Positions 1-10,083 of a stretch of 64,000 bases of DNA are shown piece after piece. Both the position numbers and the translations under genes were made by a program. Where the stretch lies: contig CM055097.1 in assembly GCA_029204225.1 (NCBI GenBank), positions 42,264,858 through 42,328,857 of the forward strand. The letters run 5' to 3'. The DNA is from Diphasiastrum complanatum (lineage: Eukaryota > Streptophyta > Lycopodiopsida > Lycopodiales > Lycopodiaceae). Each line of letters begins with the position of its first letter. The first letter of the stretch is position 1. The notes under the pieces were generated by a model. It saw nothing but the letters and a program-made list of their open reading frames with translations. It ran no database searches and was not told where the DNA came from.

Positions 1-34
1 AACCAGGGACGCAACTGTACCAAAAATATAATCT

Positions 35-69
35 GTTCCTAAGGAGCGGAACGGTGGTTCCTTAGGAAC
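35..69. repeat. Perfect 11-bp inverted repeat
   Basis: GTTCCTAAGGA at 35-45 is mirrored exactly by TCCTTAGGAAC at 59-69 around a 13-nt spacer containing GGAACG. The GGAACG core recurs in the palindromes of the hAT-family element at 2100-2796, so this may be the edge of a related element cut by the window start. That link is inference. Confidence 0.5.
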
Positions 70-1390
70 GATATTGTACTTGTTCCTATCCAAAAATGTA
101 GGAACTGGTATCTATGGTGCCATTACAAGCAATACCTAGCTTGAAGTTTATCTAAACATAGAAATCGGATTTTGTGGGACTGATAAAATTTACATCAAGA
201 AATACACAAGAAAGATTCTTTCTAGGATTGTTTGCAACCGCTTAATTGCCTAAATGGGTAGAAGCTAAAGCAACATTTCGCATATGCCAAATCAATAGCG
301 AAGCTCCTTCTTGAACATATCAAAAACACCAAGACCTAGATAAACAACGAGTTTCAAGGAGATGTATTGATTGGAAAAATATCATGGATAGGGACATCAA
401 TATGGACCATGCGGTAGCCTTATGATTATTTGCTATTTGGACCATGGAAATGGGCCCTTTGGGTTTGTCATTCATTGTTTCACACTTATTGAAGCCGTTC
501 ATAAGCTATATGCTCCACATTTTAAAGTTTTTGAATCGTCTATTTATTGAGGCACTTGAATTGTTGTAGTTTTTGTGCTGATGACATAGAACTAAGCACT
601 TTATTTCGAATCTAGTTTTCTGCACAATAGTCAGATTTTCAATCAATTTGAATGTTTAACTGAAAAAAATCATCTATTGTGAAACTTTGATCAATCGAAG
701 TTTTATAATTTTGAAGTATACATCTCTTGCTGCCTTGTTGGTTTCTCTATTGTTGTTAGAACGAGTAGTGCACATGTATTTATATTGTTACAAGATAGGT
801 TTGTTGGCCTTTTACTTCTGTAACAGTCGATCTAACCGTTAAGAATGATTGATATTCAAAAATTGTTCTGTTTCTAGACTCAAAGGATTTTTGTTCGTGA
901 ATTGTTCGTGACAGTTTGTTTGTTTGCGACAATTTTGCATTTCTCTACAAATAGCTTAAAGTTCATGTCACGAATTGTTCCAATCAGGTATAAGAAGCTA
1001 GGGCGCCAGAGAATCTACTCTTGCTAGTCTCTGCAGAAATCGCACTTTGTACCTTTTTAGGACTTCATGCTGATCTTCCTACAGCATGGTCAGTTGACCG
1101 ACAGATTCGGTTGACCAACAAGCAAACTATGTACTTAGATCTAGCTTAGTTAGGCGTGTCTCCAGTTGTGACTAGGTGTGCGCCCACAAAATCACAGGTC
1201 AGGAGTAACCTTCATGAACCTAGCCATCATGTGCGTATCCAGACCGAACCATGACTAAGGCTGGGGTGGATCTGGTAACCAACAAGGCACAATGAGGCAC
1301 TGAGTGGCTATCACTAGTCACTTGAGACGTGGAGTTCCACTGGCCAACCACCCATGTGACACAAGACAGGAAAGGCAAGTAACGAATTTA
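70..1390. other. No supported gene
   Basis: AT-rich sequence with frequent stops in all frames. I see no recognisable protein, RNA gene or clear repeat. It lies downstream of the minus-strand gypsy remnant and may hold its decayed 3' end or LTR, but I could not place LTR ends. Confidence 0.4.
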
Positions 1391-1899
1391 GAAGGACAGC
1401 CTATGGTGGGGTGGAAGATTTTTCCGAACTACTGCTAATCTGGTCCACAAGCTTGAGATAGTGGAAGTATAACATTTGGTATCTTAACACCCGGTTAAGA
1501 ATCACAAGCAGTGAGTTGGTCATGGGAACTAAAGCAATAACGAGCCTGAAGTGTGACCATACAAGGTACATTTTTTTGCATGCATGGAAGTACCCGATAA
1601 GGAAGGCTGCCAACTGCTAGAGTTCCTGCAAATTTCTCTACACAAAAAAATTCTTTACATATAATTAAGACGTATCTAATTGAATTTTGTCTAGTGATTT
1701 GAGGACTGATTTTGTTAAGAGCCGCTGTCTCAGCTACTTGGAGGAGCGTAACTCTCAAGATAGGTGCACCCTTATTATTCGCAAGATGGAAGATGGCCTT
1801 TCTCAGCAATGGAAGAAGCCATTTTAAATTATGAGGAAACAACAGTGAGACCAGCTAGGCATTGTCGAGGGTGTTTGTTAGTACATTCATGACGACGGT

Positions 1900-2091
1900 G
1901 TGCATGGTGATGTGTTCTCATATTTTCAAAGGAAGATCTTCCATTTCCTCTATAAACTGATCAGCTAAAGCAAATTTGTGCTGAAGAACCCAAGTAATCT
2001 TTTGATGAAGAAAGATGTTACATATAATGGCATAACATTCTTTTCTAGTACTTGATTTACACGTTCTGTTTAACAGTCTGTCAAGATGATA
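1900..2091 (-). pseudogene. Gypsy integrase distal remnant
   Basis: Directly beyond the hAT element the minus strand reads TERVNQVLEK, matching the QTERVNQxLE block that carries the catalytic glutamate of gypsy integrases. A degraded match to the following YVTSxHxDW region comes next. It joins the 2805-3250 fragment once the hAT element and one TSD copy are removed, although a stretch between the two catalytic blocks is missing or unreadable. Not functional. Confidence 0.6.
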
Positions 2092-2099
2092 TGCGGCAC
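2092..2099. repeat. 8-bp TSD, left copy
   Basis: TGCGGCAC immediately precedes the hAT element start at 2100 and is repeated exactly at 2797-2804 after its end. An 8-bp duplication is the hallmark of hAT transposition. Confidence 0.85.
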
Positions 2100-2796
2100 C
2101 ACAGTTCCGGATCGCGCGATCCGGAACGTCAGCGATCTGCGAACCGGATTGCGAAATTTTTTTTTTTTTTTTGGTTAAAAAAAGACTAATGGCCAATTTT
2201 TCTTTTTGAGTTTTAACTAAAACCTAATTGAATGGTGGACATGATGGAATGATTACAATCCAAGATATATCATAGTTCAATCAGGCTATTTCTGATAGCC
2301 GATTCTAAGATGCACATTCCGTGCTTTTGAAATATCTGCTTTCCAATAGATATCAGAAATCAGTTTTGAAATGGAGTTCTGATGCTAATGGTTTGCAGAT
2401 CTACTGATTCCGTTTTCTGTTAGAAAACGAAAATGATAGAAAGAGTTAGAAGGAGCCTTCCTTAGACTGGCAGGAATTGTATACTTCTTGTGGAATAGCT
2501 GAAACCATCTGAAACCATCTACTGATGTCCAGATTTCTGAAACCATCTGAAAATGCAGCCATCTGAAACCATCTTCTAATGTCCAGATTTCTGATGAATA
2601 TAGCCTACAGCCATCTGAAACCATCTGAAACCAAGCAACAGATCTGCATAACAATTGCTTTTTTTATATCCTTTCAAATGATACCCATATTGGCAACTTT
2701 CCCAAAAAAAAAAAAAAAAAAAAAATTGCAATTCGGGAAACCCTAACGGCCGGAACGCGTTCCGGATCGCGTTCCGGAACATGGCCTGCAACTATG
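2100..2796. mobile_element. Non-autonomous hAT element 1 (GGAACG subtype)
   Basis: The element begins CACAGTTCCGGATCGCG and ends, read inward from the right, CATAGTTGCAGGCCATG. Both ends start with CA, as hAT elements do, and exact 8-bp TSDs flank it. Subterminal palindromes are built from GATCC, GGAACG and CGTTCC. A long T or A run follows each end. Next to the right-hand run, read on the minus strand, is a version of GGGCAATATGGGTATCA, which also occurs in the elements at 7863, 28372 and 29315. A middle stretch repeats CATCTGAAACCATCTG. No transposase is encoded, so movement would need one in trans. It is inserted in a gypsy integrase. Confidence 0.85.
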
Positions 2797-2804
2797 TGCG
2801 GCAC
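2797..2804. repeat. 8-bp TSD, right copy
   Basis: TGCGGCAC, identical to 2092-2099. Confidence 0.85.
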
Positions 2805-3250
2805 TAAATAAGAGTTTAGAACCCAACTATTGAAAGAGAGAAGTCTATAAGGTACTTGTAAACTTAGGATCACGATTACTTACGATGGTTTTTGGTAGAC
2901 CATAAAGACAAAAAATTCATATTGTTAGAAAAGACTAACAACATGGATGTTGTGGTTTCTTTCCTAGAAGGCACAAAACACGCCATTTTTTAAAAGCAAC
3001 CAACAACAACAAAAATTTGAGTATTATGATGATGTGAATGAGGTACTAACGTAATAAAATCCATGGTTATGCTTTTCCAACATTTAGTAGAAATATCTGA
3101 AGGTTGTAGAAGACCAGTAGTGGTTTATTGACTAGATCTCGATTGTTGACAACTGAAGCACTTGGTAATGGTTTTAATAACATCTTGATGCATCTGTTGC
3201 CGATAGTAAGAAGATGACTAAAGGCGATACATGTGATTGTTCATCAACTT
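2805..3250 (-). pseudogene. Gypsy integrase remnant (zinc-binding and catalytic region)
   Basis: The minus strand reads YYRQQMHQDVIK, CFSCQQ, GLLQPSDI, WKSITMDFI, IFVVVGCF and KMACFVP in succession. This is the typical Ty3/gypsy run from the H2C2 finger (CxxCQ) to the first catalytic aspartate in SMDFI and the VVVDRxxKxAHF block. Several stops and frame changes interrupt it. The hAT element at 2100-2796 cuts it, and the integrase continues beyond at 2091-1900. Confidence 0.75.
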
Positions 3251-3269
3251 GTTTTAAGCACAATAATCA

Positions 3270-4004
3270 ACACATAATCACATGGAACTACTTTTTTTTT
3301 AAACCGGAATGATTGGTGCTATGTAGGGACTATGACCTTTGTTAATTAGATCAATCAACTGACTTCGTATCTCTTGAGATTCTTGAAAAGAAACACAATA
3401 TAGAGAACAGATAGGAGTGGTATGGCCAAGTATCAATTTGATAGGGTGGTCAATTGTCGTTCAAGGGGGAAGTTCCAAAGGTAGCTCCTAAGGACAAAAA
3501 ATTCAGATATGGAGCAAAAAAGGGCTGCTCCAAATAAGATCGATCGATCCAATCAACCTTGTCAGCTTGGGCAGGGGATAGAAATATAGGTACATTCATA
3601 TGTTGTTTACATGCCCAACGTTTTTTAACTTGTAGTGCAGATAGATAGAAACCATAGGAGAAACTTTGTAGTTCAATAATTTAATCTTGAATTGCAAATT
3701 GAAGAGTATGACTCCAAAAATTGATTTACAAGTCATATCAAAACAACCATTGTTGTCCCAAAATAATAACAACCAACTAAATTTCATGACTTGAAGATCA
3801 AGCTTGTCAACATAATCATGGATACAAAACAAAAAATTTCGCACCATTATCCAACTCAATCCTGTAAGAATGCAAACTTGGTTTTAATCTTAGTTTTAAT
3901 TGGTCCATTGTAGGATTAGAAATAAAATTATGAGAACAACCATTGTCAATCACTATGAAAACATGAATTTCTAGAATGGATCCAGATAATTGTAAGACCA
4001 TCAA
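3270..4004 (-). pseudogene. Gypsy protease and RT N-terminal remnant
   Basis: The segment 3816-4004 reads VIDNGCSHNFIS, matching the aspartic protease active-site region (D-S/N-G-x-S-H-N-F-I) of plant Ty3/gypsy polyproteins. Further downstream on the same strand, at about 3480-3280, IDHPIKLILG is followed by LIDLINKGH and IAPIIPV, which fits the conserved lead into gypsy RT (DHxIxL, then the region before SPWxxPV). Between them the frame is lost. The catalytic RT motifs are absent. It belongs to the gypsy remnant at 1400-4010 and lies upstream, in element sense, of the integrase piece. Confidence 0.65.
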
Positions 4005-4379
4005 ATCATGTTGTGAAAAAATGGAAAGAGTATTGGCTTGAAAGAAATGGGGTATTCAAGTCATTGTCTGAATCGGACTTAGAATCAAAGTCATCCAATA
4101 ATTCCAACACTCTTGATTAACTACACTTTTTTTTTGGTAGGGTAACGATTCTTTTTCCCATGACTATCGAAAAATTCAACCGGATGAAGCCATGCAATTT
4201 GCAAGGTTTAGACATGGAAGTGCAAGAGCATGTTGACATTTTGGACCCACATGTATATGTGGACTTGCGTCTCACAAGAAGATACATTACACGAGGATAT
4301 GTCATTGACAACACATGATCAAGAAGGTAGCACGGATGACATGATGGATGCATTCCTCACAAACTCGAAGTCACATTGA

Positions 4380-5280
4380 CAAATGAAGATGAAACGATGC
4401 ATGGCTTGGCACCCACTCCCTTGTACGAGGGTGCACAAATGTCAAAGTTACGAGCCTATTACTCCTAACCTTGCAAACTATATATGAATGGTCGGATGTG
4501 AGTGTCACATAGTTATTCAGGTGATCAATTTAATATTTGGTATATTCAAACCAAATTTTGTTTCGTATTATTTCAAATAGTTTGCACATGCATATGATCT
4601 CCTTGTTAACATGTTGACAATCTGCTCCGAAAAATATTGCCACCGAACAATACCATGGCTGAGTCAAAACAAGAAGTCAAAAGAATATTGCCATCAATAG
4701 GCATGGATCACAAAAGTACTCATGCATGCCCCAATGATGATTGCATTTTTTATCAACAAGTTTGCGGGGGCGAGCACATGTCCACGTTGCGGAGATCATC
4801 GTCACAAACAAGATCTTTAGAAAGAAACCGTACCTATCAAAGTGGAGAGTCACTTTCCCATCATAACCAAGATACAACATATGTTCAAGTGAAGTCCATA
4901 GTAGAGCTTATGGCATGACATTCAACCAATCGTTCAACAGATGGTACTATGAGGATCCTTGCTGATTGTCCAGCATGTAAGCATGTAGATGAGACGTGGC
5001 TTGAGTTTAGAGATGAGCCTCAACATTCGCATCTAGGGTTGGCGATGGATGATGTGAATTCATTCAAATTGGGCTGCACATCATGGTCTACTTGGCTTGT
5101 TGTCCTGGTAAATTATAACATTCACCTTGGCTAAGTATTAAGAAGGGACAACTCATATTTGTCCTTCTTACACTAGAAAAATACAAGGCAAAGAATAGGG
5201 ATGTATATACGGCTCTCTTGATAGATGAGCTTAATATCTTACAGCAAGGAATTCAAGTGACCAATATTTTGATTTCCTAT
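4380..5280 (+). pseudogene. CACTA (En/Spm) TNP2-type transposase remnant
   Basis: Successive plus-strand blocks match the TNP2-like transposase of plant CACTA elements: TPLYEGAQMSKLRA (about 4412), ILPPNNTMAESKQEVKRI (4630), the HACPNDDCIFY block (about 4715), then ILADCPACKHVDETW and FRDEPQHSHLGLAMDDVN (4949-5070), TWLVVLVNYNIH (about 5090) and ALLIDELN (about 5210). They occur in family order, but frameshifts and stops separate them, including TGA at about 4916 and TAA at about 5132. The N- and C-terminal thirds are not seen. No CACTA terminal repeats were found. The gene cuts DNA to move its element; this copy is dead. Confidence 0.8.
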
Positions 5281-6540
5281 GCAGAATAGAAGTGATTCCT
5301 AGGATTGAAACTTGGCTGTCCCAAAATTATTCAAATTTCTAATAGTTTATTTCCCACTTACAACCACATCATAAATACTCTAAACCCAATAGATACAGTA
5401 GCTAGGCCTTTCGTAATCAGGATAGCAAAATTTCTGCCACTGCAGCTCATTGAATGTCCTCAGCCTTCCTAAATTCCCAAGAGATATTGAACCCCACTTT
5501 GATCTCCAACCATTGTTTTCTAGTTGTCTCCTTCAACGAGTCGCTGCAGATCATTCACATGTTCTTCATTGGGCTGCAATTCGCCCTAAAATCATCTAAA
5601 ATAGCTAGGCCTCCAATCCATATTTGGAAAAAGTGAAGTTTCAAGCCTTGAACCAGTCCTAAAAGCTGGTGAGCTGTTTCCTAGTCTCTAATCCCTAGCT
5701 GCAAGTTAATTGTTGCCCCTCCAAAATCCCTGCATTTGCTTTTTAAAGGCCTTCTTACCCAGTGAAATAGCCTTCTAGACCAGCTTCTTTGCTTTTCCTA
5801 GTTTTCTTCCAAGCTGACACTTCAGTAACAGATGTCACAAAAAATCCCAAACAACAGAAAAATTTCCACTCTTTATCTCAAAAAGAATATATCGGAGTAA
5901 CAACACATGAGTCTATTGCTAGTGATCTCCACTCAGATGACTACACTTAAGAAGAATTAGGCATCCTTCCCAAGGTCTCATCATCTTCTTTCAACATCTT
6001 GATAGCCTAGATTCTCCTACTGCTGACACATGGCCCATGCCTATTAACACCCAGCTCATTCCACTTGACTGGCAATTACATTCATACATTCTAAATTGAG
6101 GTAAGGAACTAACAGTTTATAAGCCTACTCACTCAGAATATATCAGTGCAACATATCCATAATAGATCTGGTTCTCACATAAAGTGTTACAAGCTCATCA
6201 CCAAAAACCAGTGGCTCAGCCATTTACCAGTAACTGTACATATTTCTGAATTACACTTTACAGCTAGGAATTACAGTTTACAAAGCAGCAGGAATGTAAC
6301 AATTGGTGATTTTATCATTAAGTTAACAAACTGACCATGTAGAATCTAGAGATCAGAAACATGTCATTGAATGATACCTTCACATCTTGTAGATCAATGT
6401 TGACAAATTGTGCAAGCCGATCATTAAGCATATGCTCCACCTAAGTAAAATGGAGTGTATTTTAGAAACTCCTGTTTTTTAGCAAATAACATCATATTTC
6501 AAGCTTAAACAAGTGTATGGCTACACAAAGACTATAAGCT
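5281..6540. other. No supported gene
   Basis: AT-rich, with only short open frames and no conserved motif I recognise. It may contain the decayed remainder of the CACTA element. No terminal repeats or tandem arrays are visible. Confidence 0.4.
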
Positions 6541-6659
6541 TTTAACAAGCATATATCCTAAATGTGACACAAATATTTAGAGCTGCAGGGCATCGGTAAC
6601 TAGCATCAGGACAAGAGTACAATAATAGAATGTAGAAGATGACATTGGGTTGCTCAACA

Positions 6660-6776
6660 GGAAAGCATATAAAACCAATGTCGCAGCGGATCGCGTTCCG
6701 CTGCAACAGCGATCCGGAACGAGCTTTCCGGATCGCCAGCATTCTGGACAGCGGAACGCTGTCCGCACTGCTGTTT
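6660..6776. repeat. GC-rich palindromic island resembling hAT ends
   Basis: A GC-rich stretch in AT-rich surroundings made of nested palindromes: GCAGCGGATCGCG against CGTTCCGCTGC, GATCCGGAACG against TTCCGGATCG, and GGACAGCGGAACGCTGTCC. The GGAACG/CGTTCC core matches the ends of the hAT element at 2100-2796. Reading inward from the right gives GCAGTGCGG, close to GCAGTGCG at the left end of the element at 29315. I could not find a TSD or partner end, so this may be a solo or deleted end. Confidence 0.45.
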
Positions 6777-7440
6777 TTTAATATATTTTTTGCATAAAAG
6801 TTAAACAAAAGAAACAATAAATAGCCTAAAAAAACCTTAATAGCAGCAGAAAAAATCTACAGACTGTCTAAACAATTTTACACACCAGCAATTCTGTTTT
6901 TTTTTTGGGCAAAAAACAGAATTAAAAATTAAGTGCATGTTCCAGGAAGTATATTTGGGATCCAAGAAACAACAGCTATAATTGATGAAAAGATGTTTAA
7001 AAAAACCGTGTTTTACAAGAAAGTGCTTTTTCCACGTGAAGACTTTTACCTGTGAGCGGAGAACTTCTTTGTATGTGCCAATCTCCCGCAGTGCAATAGT
7101 GAACTTTGTCATGACTGGACCTGTAGGGTAGTGTAAGTTTCAAACTAAAGAAATACTTTCCTGCTTGAACCTAGAAGCTAAAGTTCCAGAACTTGTCTTT
7201 TGTTAGTTCTCTTTGTGCTCACAAAACAGATTAGATGTGCAACTCAATATGTATAAACTGATATTGATTCAAACAGAAAGGATATAAAAATATGTTTGGA
7301 AATACATTGTTCATGGTTTCAAAACATAGAACCATGAGAAAAATTACAGACAGTTGTCCACTCAATAGATCCTATCTCACTTCTCTACATTCCAGTAAAG
7401 AAAAGGATTCCGCAAGATGATATGTATGTATATGTGTATG
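6777..7440. other. No supported gene
   Basis: AT-rich. A short T-run followed by GGGCAAAAAAC near 6898 faintly recalls the hAT-family interior (T-run then GGGCAATATGGG), but this is too weak to call. Nothing else recognised. Confidence 0.35.
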
Positions 7441-7448
7441 TGTGTGTG

Positions 7449-7850
7449 TCTATATATATATATATATAATATATACTAGTAAAGAGTGCCCGTCGTTGAC
7501 GGGCAATCGACGGCCGACGATCTATGCCAATCGTTGACGGGCGGCCGACGATCTGGGTGACGGGCGGTCCTAGCCTATAGAGACCACTTAGAGAGAGAGA
7601 GAGGTAGATACAGCTGTATCCGACATTCAAAAGTGAACTTTGGAGCCAAAAACGTAGGGTCTAGGCGTGACAGTAGACCGGGTTACAGCAGCGTGAATTC
7701 TCTCTCGGCCGGGCGTGACATAGGGGAGTAGACCGGGTTACAGCAACGTGAACTCTCTCTCGGCCGGGCGTGACATAGGGTCCAGGCGTGACATAGGGGA
7801 GTAGACCGGGTTACAGCAACATGAACTCTCTCTCTAAAATATCTTTAATA
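7449..7850 (+). mobile_element. Possible Helitron-type 5' end with tandem repeat
   Basis: After a (TG)n tract the sequence runs TC, then (TA)n, ACTAGTAAAGAGTGCCCGTC, and a perfect 7-bp hairpin GCCCGTC-GTT-GACGGGC at 7488-7504. A TC start, an ACTAGTAAA-like segment and a GCCCG...CGGGC hairpin recall 5' ends of some plant Helitrons. I found no convincing CTRR 3' end or Rep/helicase sequence, so this is tentative. The later part holds the tandem repeat listed next. Confidence 0.3.
7655..7835. repeat. Tandem repeat, about 56-72 bp units
   Basis: Three units start at 7672, 7728 and 7800, each with AGTAGACCGGGTTACAGCA, then (A/G)CRTGAAYTCTCTCT. The first two continue with CGGCCGGGCGTGACATAGGG. The second unit carries an extra 16-17 bp with a partial copy of GGCGTGACATAGG. 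Low divergence between units points to fairly recent expansion. Confidence 0.75.
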
Positions 7851-7862
7851 TATAGGATATAT

Positions 7863-8090
7863 CATAGATGCGCTGCGTTTCAAGAAAAGTAGTCAAAAAC
7901 ACGTTTCTTGATTAGTGGAGCGTTCCTAAGAAATGCTTTAAAAAAAAAAAATTAGTTTTCTTGTGGGCAAAATGGGTATCAGAGGAAAGCTCTGGATGAG
8001 GGCAGTACATTTATATAGGTTGCTGAATGTTTCGGGTACAGGGTGGTCCATTTTAGGTTTATCAATTCCTACAGGATTCTGTCGAGGATA
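7863..8090. mobile_element. hAT-family element, left part, interrupted by LINE chain
   Basis: Starts CATAGATGCGCTGCGTTTC, close to the left end of the element at 29315. It then has GAAACG-type repeats, an A run, GGGCAAAATGGGTATCAGAG, and GTTTCGGGTACAGGGTGGTCCA, matching the interiors of the elements at 28372 and 29315. The match stops near 8090, where LINE copy A begins. The rest appears to resume at about 13717, after the LINE chain. The right end and TSD are not certain. Confidence 0.65.
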
Positions 8091-8279
8091 TAAGATTACT
8101 ACCGCACCATCATGATTGGGCATGTCCTAGCGAAACTATATGGTACCATACTACAGTCTGTTGTGAGCTTAGAGTCGGAGACTAGGAGACTAGGAGACTA
8201 CTTGCCATGGGTCAAGCTCGGGCTTATATCTAGCATACTTGGCAGGGGCAGTTAAGTGTCAAATCAGATTTCTATCGGA

Positions 8280-8560
8280 CACATTTTCTAGAGCTTGATG
8301 GAGCAGGTTTTCCTATACAGGCACACTATCTTGACTATGGACTCTCACATTGTTTACGCTTTACTCTTGGACAGTTTCGGGTTTCTTCCCACCAACTTGC
8401 TATTGAGACTTGTCGTTACCAGGGTATTCCACGTGAGGACAGATTATGTCAGATGTGTTCCTTGGGAGAGATGGAGTCGAAGGAGCATTTCCTTTTCAGA
8501 TGTTCGGCCTACTATGAGATCCGGGGACATTACCATTGTCATTTCAGAGATGCATCCACC
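8280..8560 (+). pseudogene. LINE ORF2 C-terminal CCHC finger, copy A
   Basis: The correct frame reads GAGFPIQAHYL, SSHQLAIETCRYQGIPRE, then LCQMCSLGEMESKEHFLFRC and AYYEIRG. The spacing C-x2-C-x9-H-x4-C is that of the nucleic-acid-binding finger after the RT in plant LINEs. A longer frame starting at 8295 overlaps it but is out of register here; it becomes the coding frame only further downstream (LLRRARASLD), showing a frameshift near 8590. Probably binds element RNA or target DNA in intact relatives. Confidence 0.75.
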
Positions 8561-9053
8561 TTACATTCTCTTATCACTCCTAGGTGTGTCGCCCTTTATA
8601 TATGAGATGTCCTTGTTACGGAGAGCCCGTGCTTCGTTGGATAGTGATACACAGCCTCAGGTTACAAACTTTTTCACTAGTCACCATCCTCGACCAGATT
8701 CAGTCTCAGACGATGACATTGACATTGACCTAGCTCATCGAGATCATAGACAGCGTTTGACCTCAGGTATTACCATGGTCCGAGCACTTCCGGTTACTAG
8801 GAGAGTAGAGTCAGCACCCACAGAGACATCACAGACGACATCAGCGTCCATCCTCTATTGCAGTATCATCTTCGGGGCCTCGTATCACAGACTTCTTCAG
8901 TGGTCTTAGCTGATACCTCATACAGTGCTCTCTTGAATATCATTAATGTATTTCAGCTTGCATTTCTATTTTAGATTATGTTTCTTTAGTTGTTTTGTGG
9001 AGTTACTATGCTCCCTGACTACTACGCACTTGAGATGTACTACTTTGTCCTAT

Positions 9054-9081
9054 ATGCCTTTTGCATCAAAAGACATTAATA

Positions 9082-9084
<3 letters not shown>
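9054..9084 (+). promoter_or_regulatory. LINE 3'-terminal hairpin and conserved tail motif, copy A
   Basis: ATGC (9054-9057) pairs with GCAT (9063-9066) around a CTTTT loop. GACATTAATAAAGCT follows and the (CT)n tail starts at once. The equivalent hairpin in other copies carries compensatory changes (see findings). By analogy with LINEs whose RT recognises a 3' stem-loop, this may be the RT entry signal; that role is inference. Confidence 0.6.

Positions 9085-9150
<66 letters not shown>
9085..9150 (+). repeat. (CT)33 tail of LINE copy A
   Basis: Perfect dinucleotide tract of 66 bp directly after GACATTAATAAAG. LINE copy B begins at the next base. Confidence 0.95.
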
Positions 9151-9152
<2 letters not shown>

Positions 9153-9969
9153 ATCCTGCTGGGTACCCTATCATACCCAGATACCTAGTGGACAGTATCT
9201 CACACAGACTGCGGATAGTGATGGTCAGTTATGGGTTTCCTCTCACCAGCTAGCCGTTGAGACTGGCAGATACAATGGCATCCCGAGAGAGGCTCGGATT
9301 TGTAGTATGTGTGATTTACATGATATAGAGGATGAGTTTCATTTTCTCTTCAGGTGCCCAGCCTACTATGAGATTCGAGGGAGATACTATTGCCTGTTTC
9401 AGGACCATCCATTCACACTCTCTACCCTGATATCATATGAGGACCCCATATGTGTTGCGTTGATGATCCGGGAGATGGTAGACCTGCGTAGGGCAAGATC
9501 AGACACTGACACCTCCCCCTTGATACAGTTGAGCATACATGAGTGTCTATCCCGCCGGAGACAGAGGCAGGAGAGTACTGATTCCGATGGAGAGGCTGAG
9601 ATTCCAGATGCCACCTCACATAGACGGAAGAGACAGTGTCAGCGACCAGATATACAACCAGCCCATAGGTCCCAGCCTACAGCTTCACGACAACATAGAC
9701 ACCTCTGACCATCCTCTCGGAGACAGAGAGACGCAGTTCATTTAGTGGCAGGGCCACAGCATACTTTACATCATTTTTTCACAATCGGAGAGACATCTAC
9801 ATGATGATTGACTCTACTTGTGCTTATCACTATTTCCTGTTGTACTGTAATCTTGTTTCTTGTTTCTTTTAGGTGGTAGAGATTTCATGCTCCCACCGGG
9901 CATACTTGACATGTACCCATTTTTTCAGTCCTATGTACCTTAGGGTATTTTATGGACATTAATAAAGAT
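9151..9969 (+). mobile_element. CT-tailed LINE copy B (5'-truncated)
   Basis: Starts within the C-terminal part of ORF2 (DPAGYPIIPRYL), shifts frame, then encodes the finger (ICSMCDLHDIEDEFHFLFRC) and a charged Arg/Asp/Ser-rich tail to about 9708. The 3' UTR ends TACCTTAGGGTA (hairpin 9936-9947) and GACATTAATAAAGAT, followed by a long CT tract. All upstream coding sequence is missing. Its 5' edge is the end of the (CT)33 tail of copy A. Confidence 0.8.
9205..9708 (+). pseudogene. LINE ORF2 C-terminal finger and basic tail, copy B
   Basis: An open frame of about 170 codons from SSHQLAVETGRYNGIPRE through a C-x2-C-x9-H-x4-C finger, AYYEIRGRYYCLF, and ICVALMIREMVDLRRARS to a hydrophilic tail rich in Arg, Ser and Asp. 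It is the best-preserved C-terminus in the window. The upstream frame also runs through the CT tail of copy A as a Ser-Leu repeat, which is an artefact of the dinucleotide. Confidence 0.75.
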
Positions 9970-10079
<110 letters not shown>

Positions 10080-10083
10080 TGAG

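Larger units (their letters stand above)
1400..4010 (-). mobile_element. Decayed Ty3/gypsy element interrupted by a hAT element
   Basis: On the minus strand the expected gypsy order can be read: aspartic protease (about 4004-3900), start of reverse transcriptase (RT, about 3480-3280), integrase zinc-binding and catalytic regions (about 3235-2870), then, after the inserted hAT element, the distal integrase (2091-1900). The RT core and RNase H are missing between about 3280 and 3235, so the copy had lost most of pol before or after the insertion. Frames shift often and stops are common, so it is dead. No LTRs were recognised. The 1400-1900 part is assigned only by position. Confidence 0.65.
8091..9084 (+). 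mobile_element. CT-tailed LINE copy A (RT core deleted)
   Basis: Begins inside ORF2 with DYYRTIMIGHVLAKLYGTI, the start of the LINE RT domain. At about 8220-8245 it jumps to the C-terminal region (FLELDGAGFPIQAHYL), so the RT catalytic core is deleted. It continues through the CCHC finger to a 3' UTR ending ATGCCTTTTGCAT and GACATTAATAAAGCT, followed by (CT)33. The same 3' end occurs in copies B, C, D and G. Its 5' edge abuts hAT-family sequence. Confidence 0.8.

Noticed and set aside
7585-7605. GA repeat at 7591 as another LINE tail
   Set aside because: No GACATTAATAAAG-type sequence adjoins it on either strand.
8295-8590. First part of a 204-codon frame in LINE copy A
   Set aside because: The true LINE frame here is a different one, encoding HQLAIETCRYQGIPRE and the finger; the long frame is a shadow until the frameshift near 8590.
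8946-9188. Open frames ending in long Ser-Leu repeats (also at 9952, 12860 and 29739)
   Set aside because: They are translations of CT dinucleotide tails and have no independent coding support.
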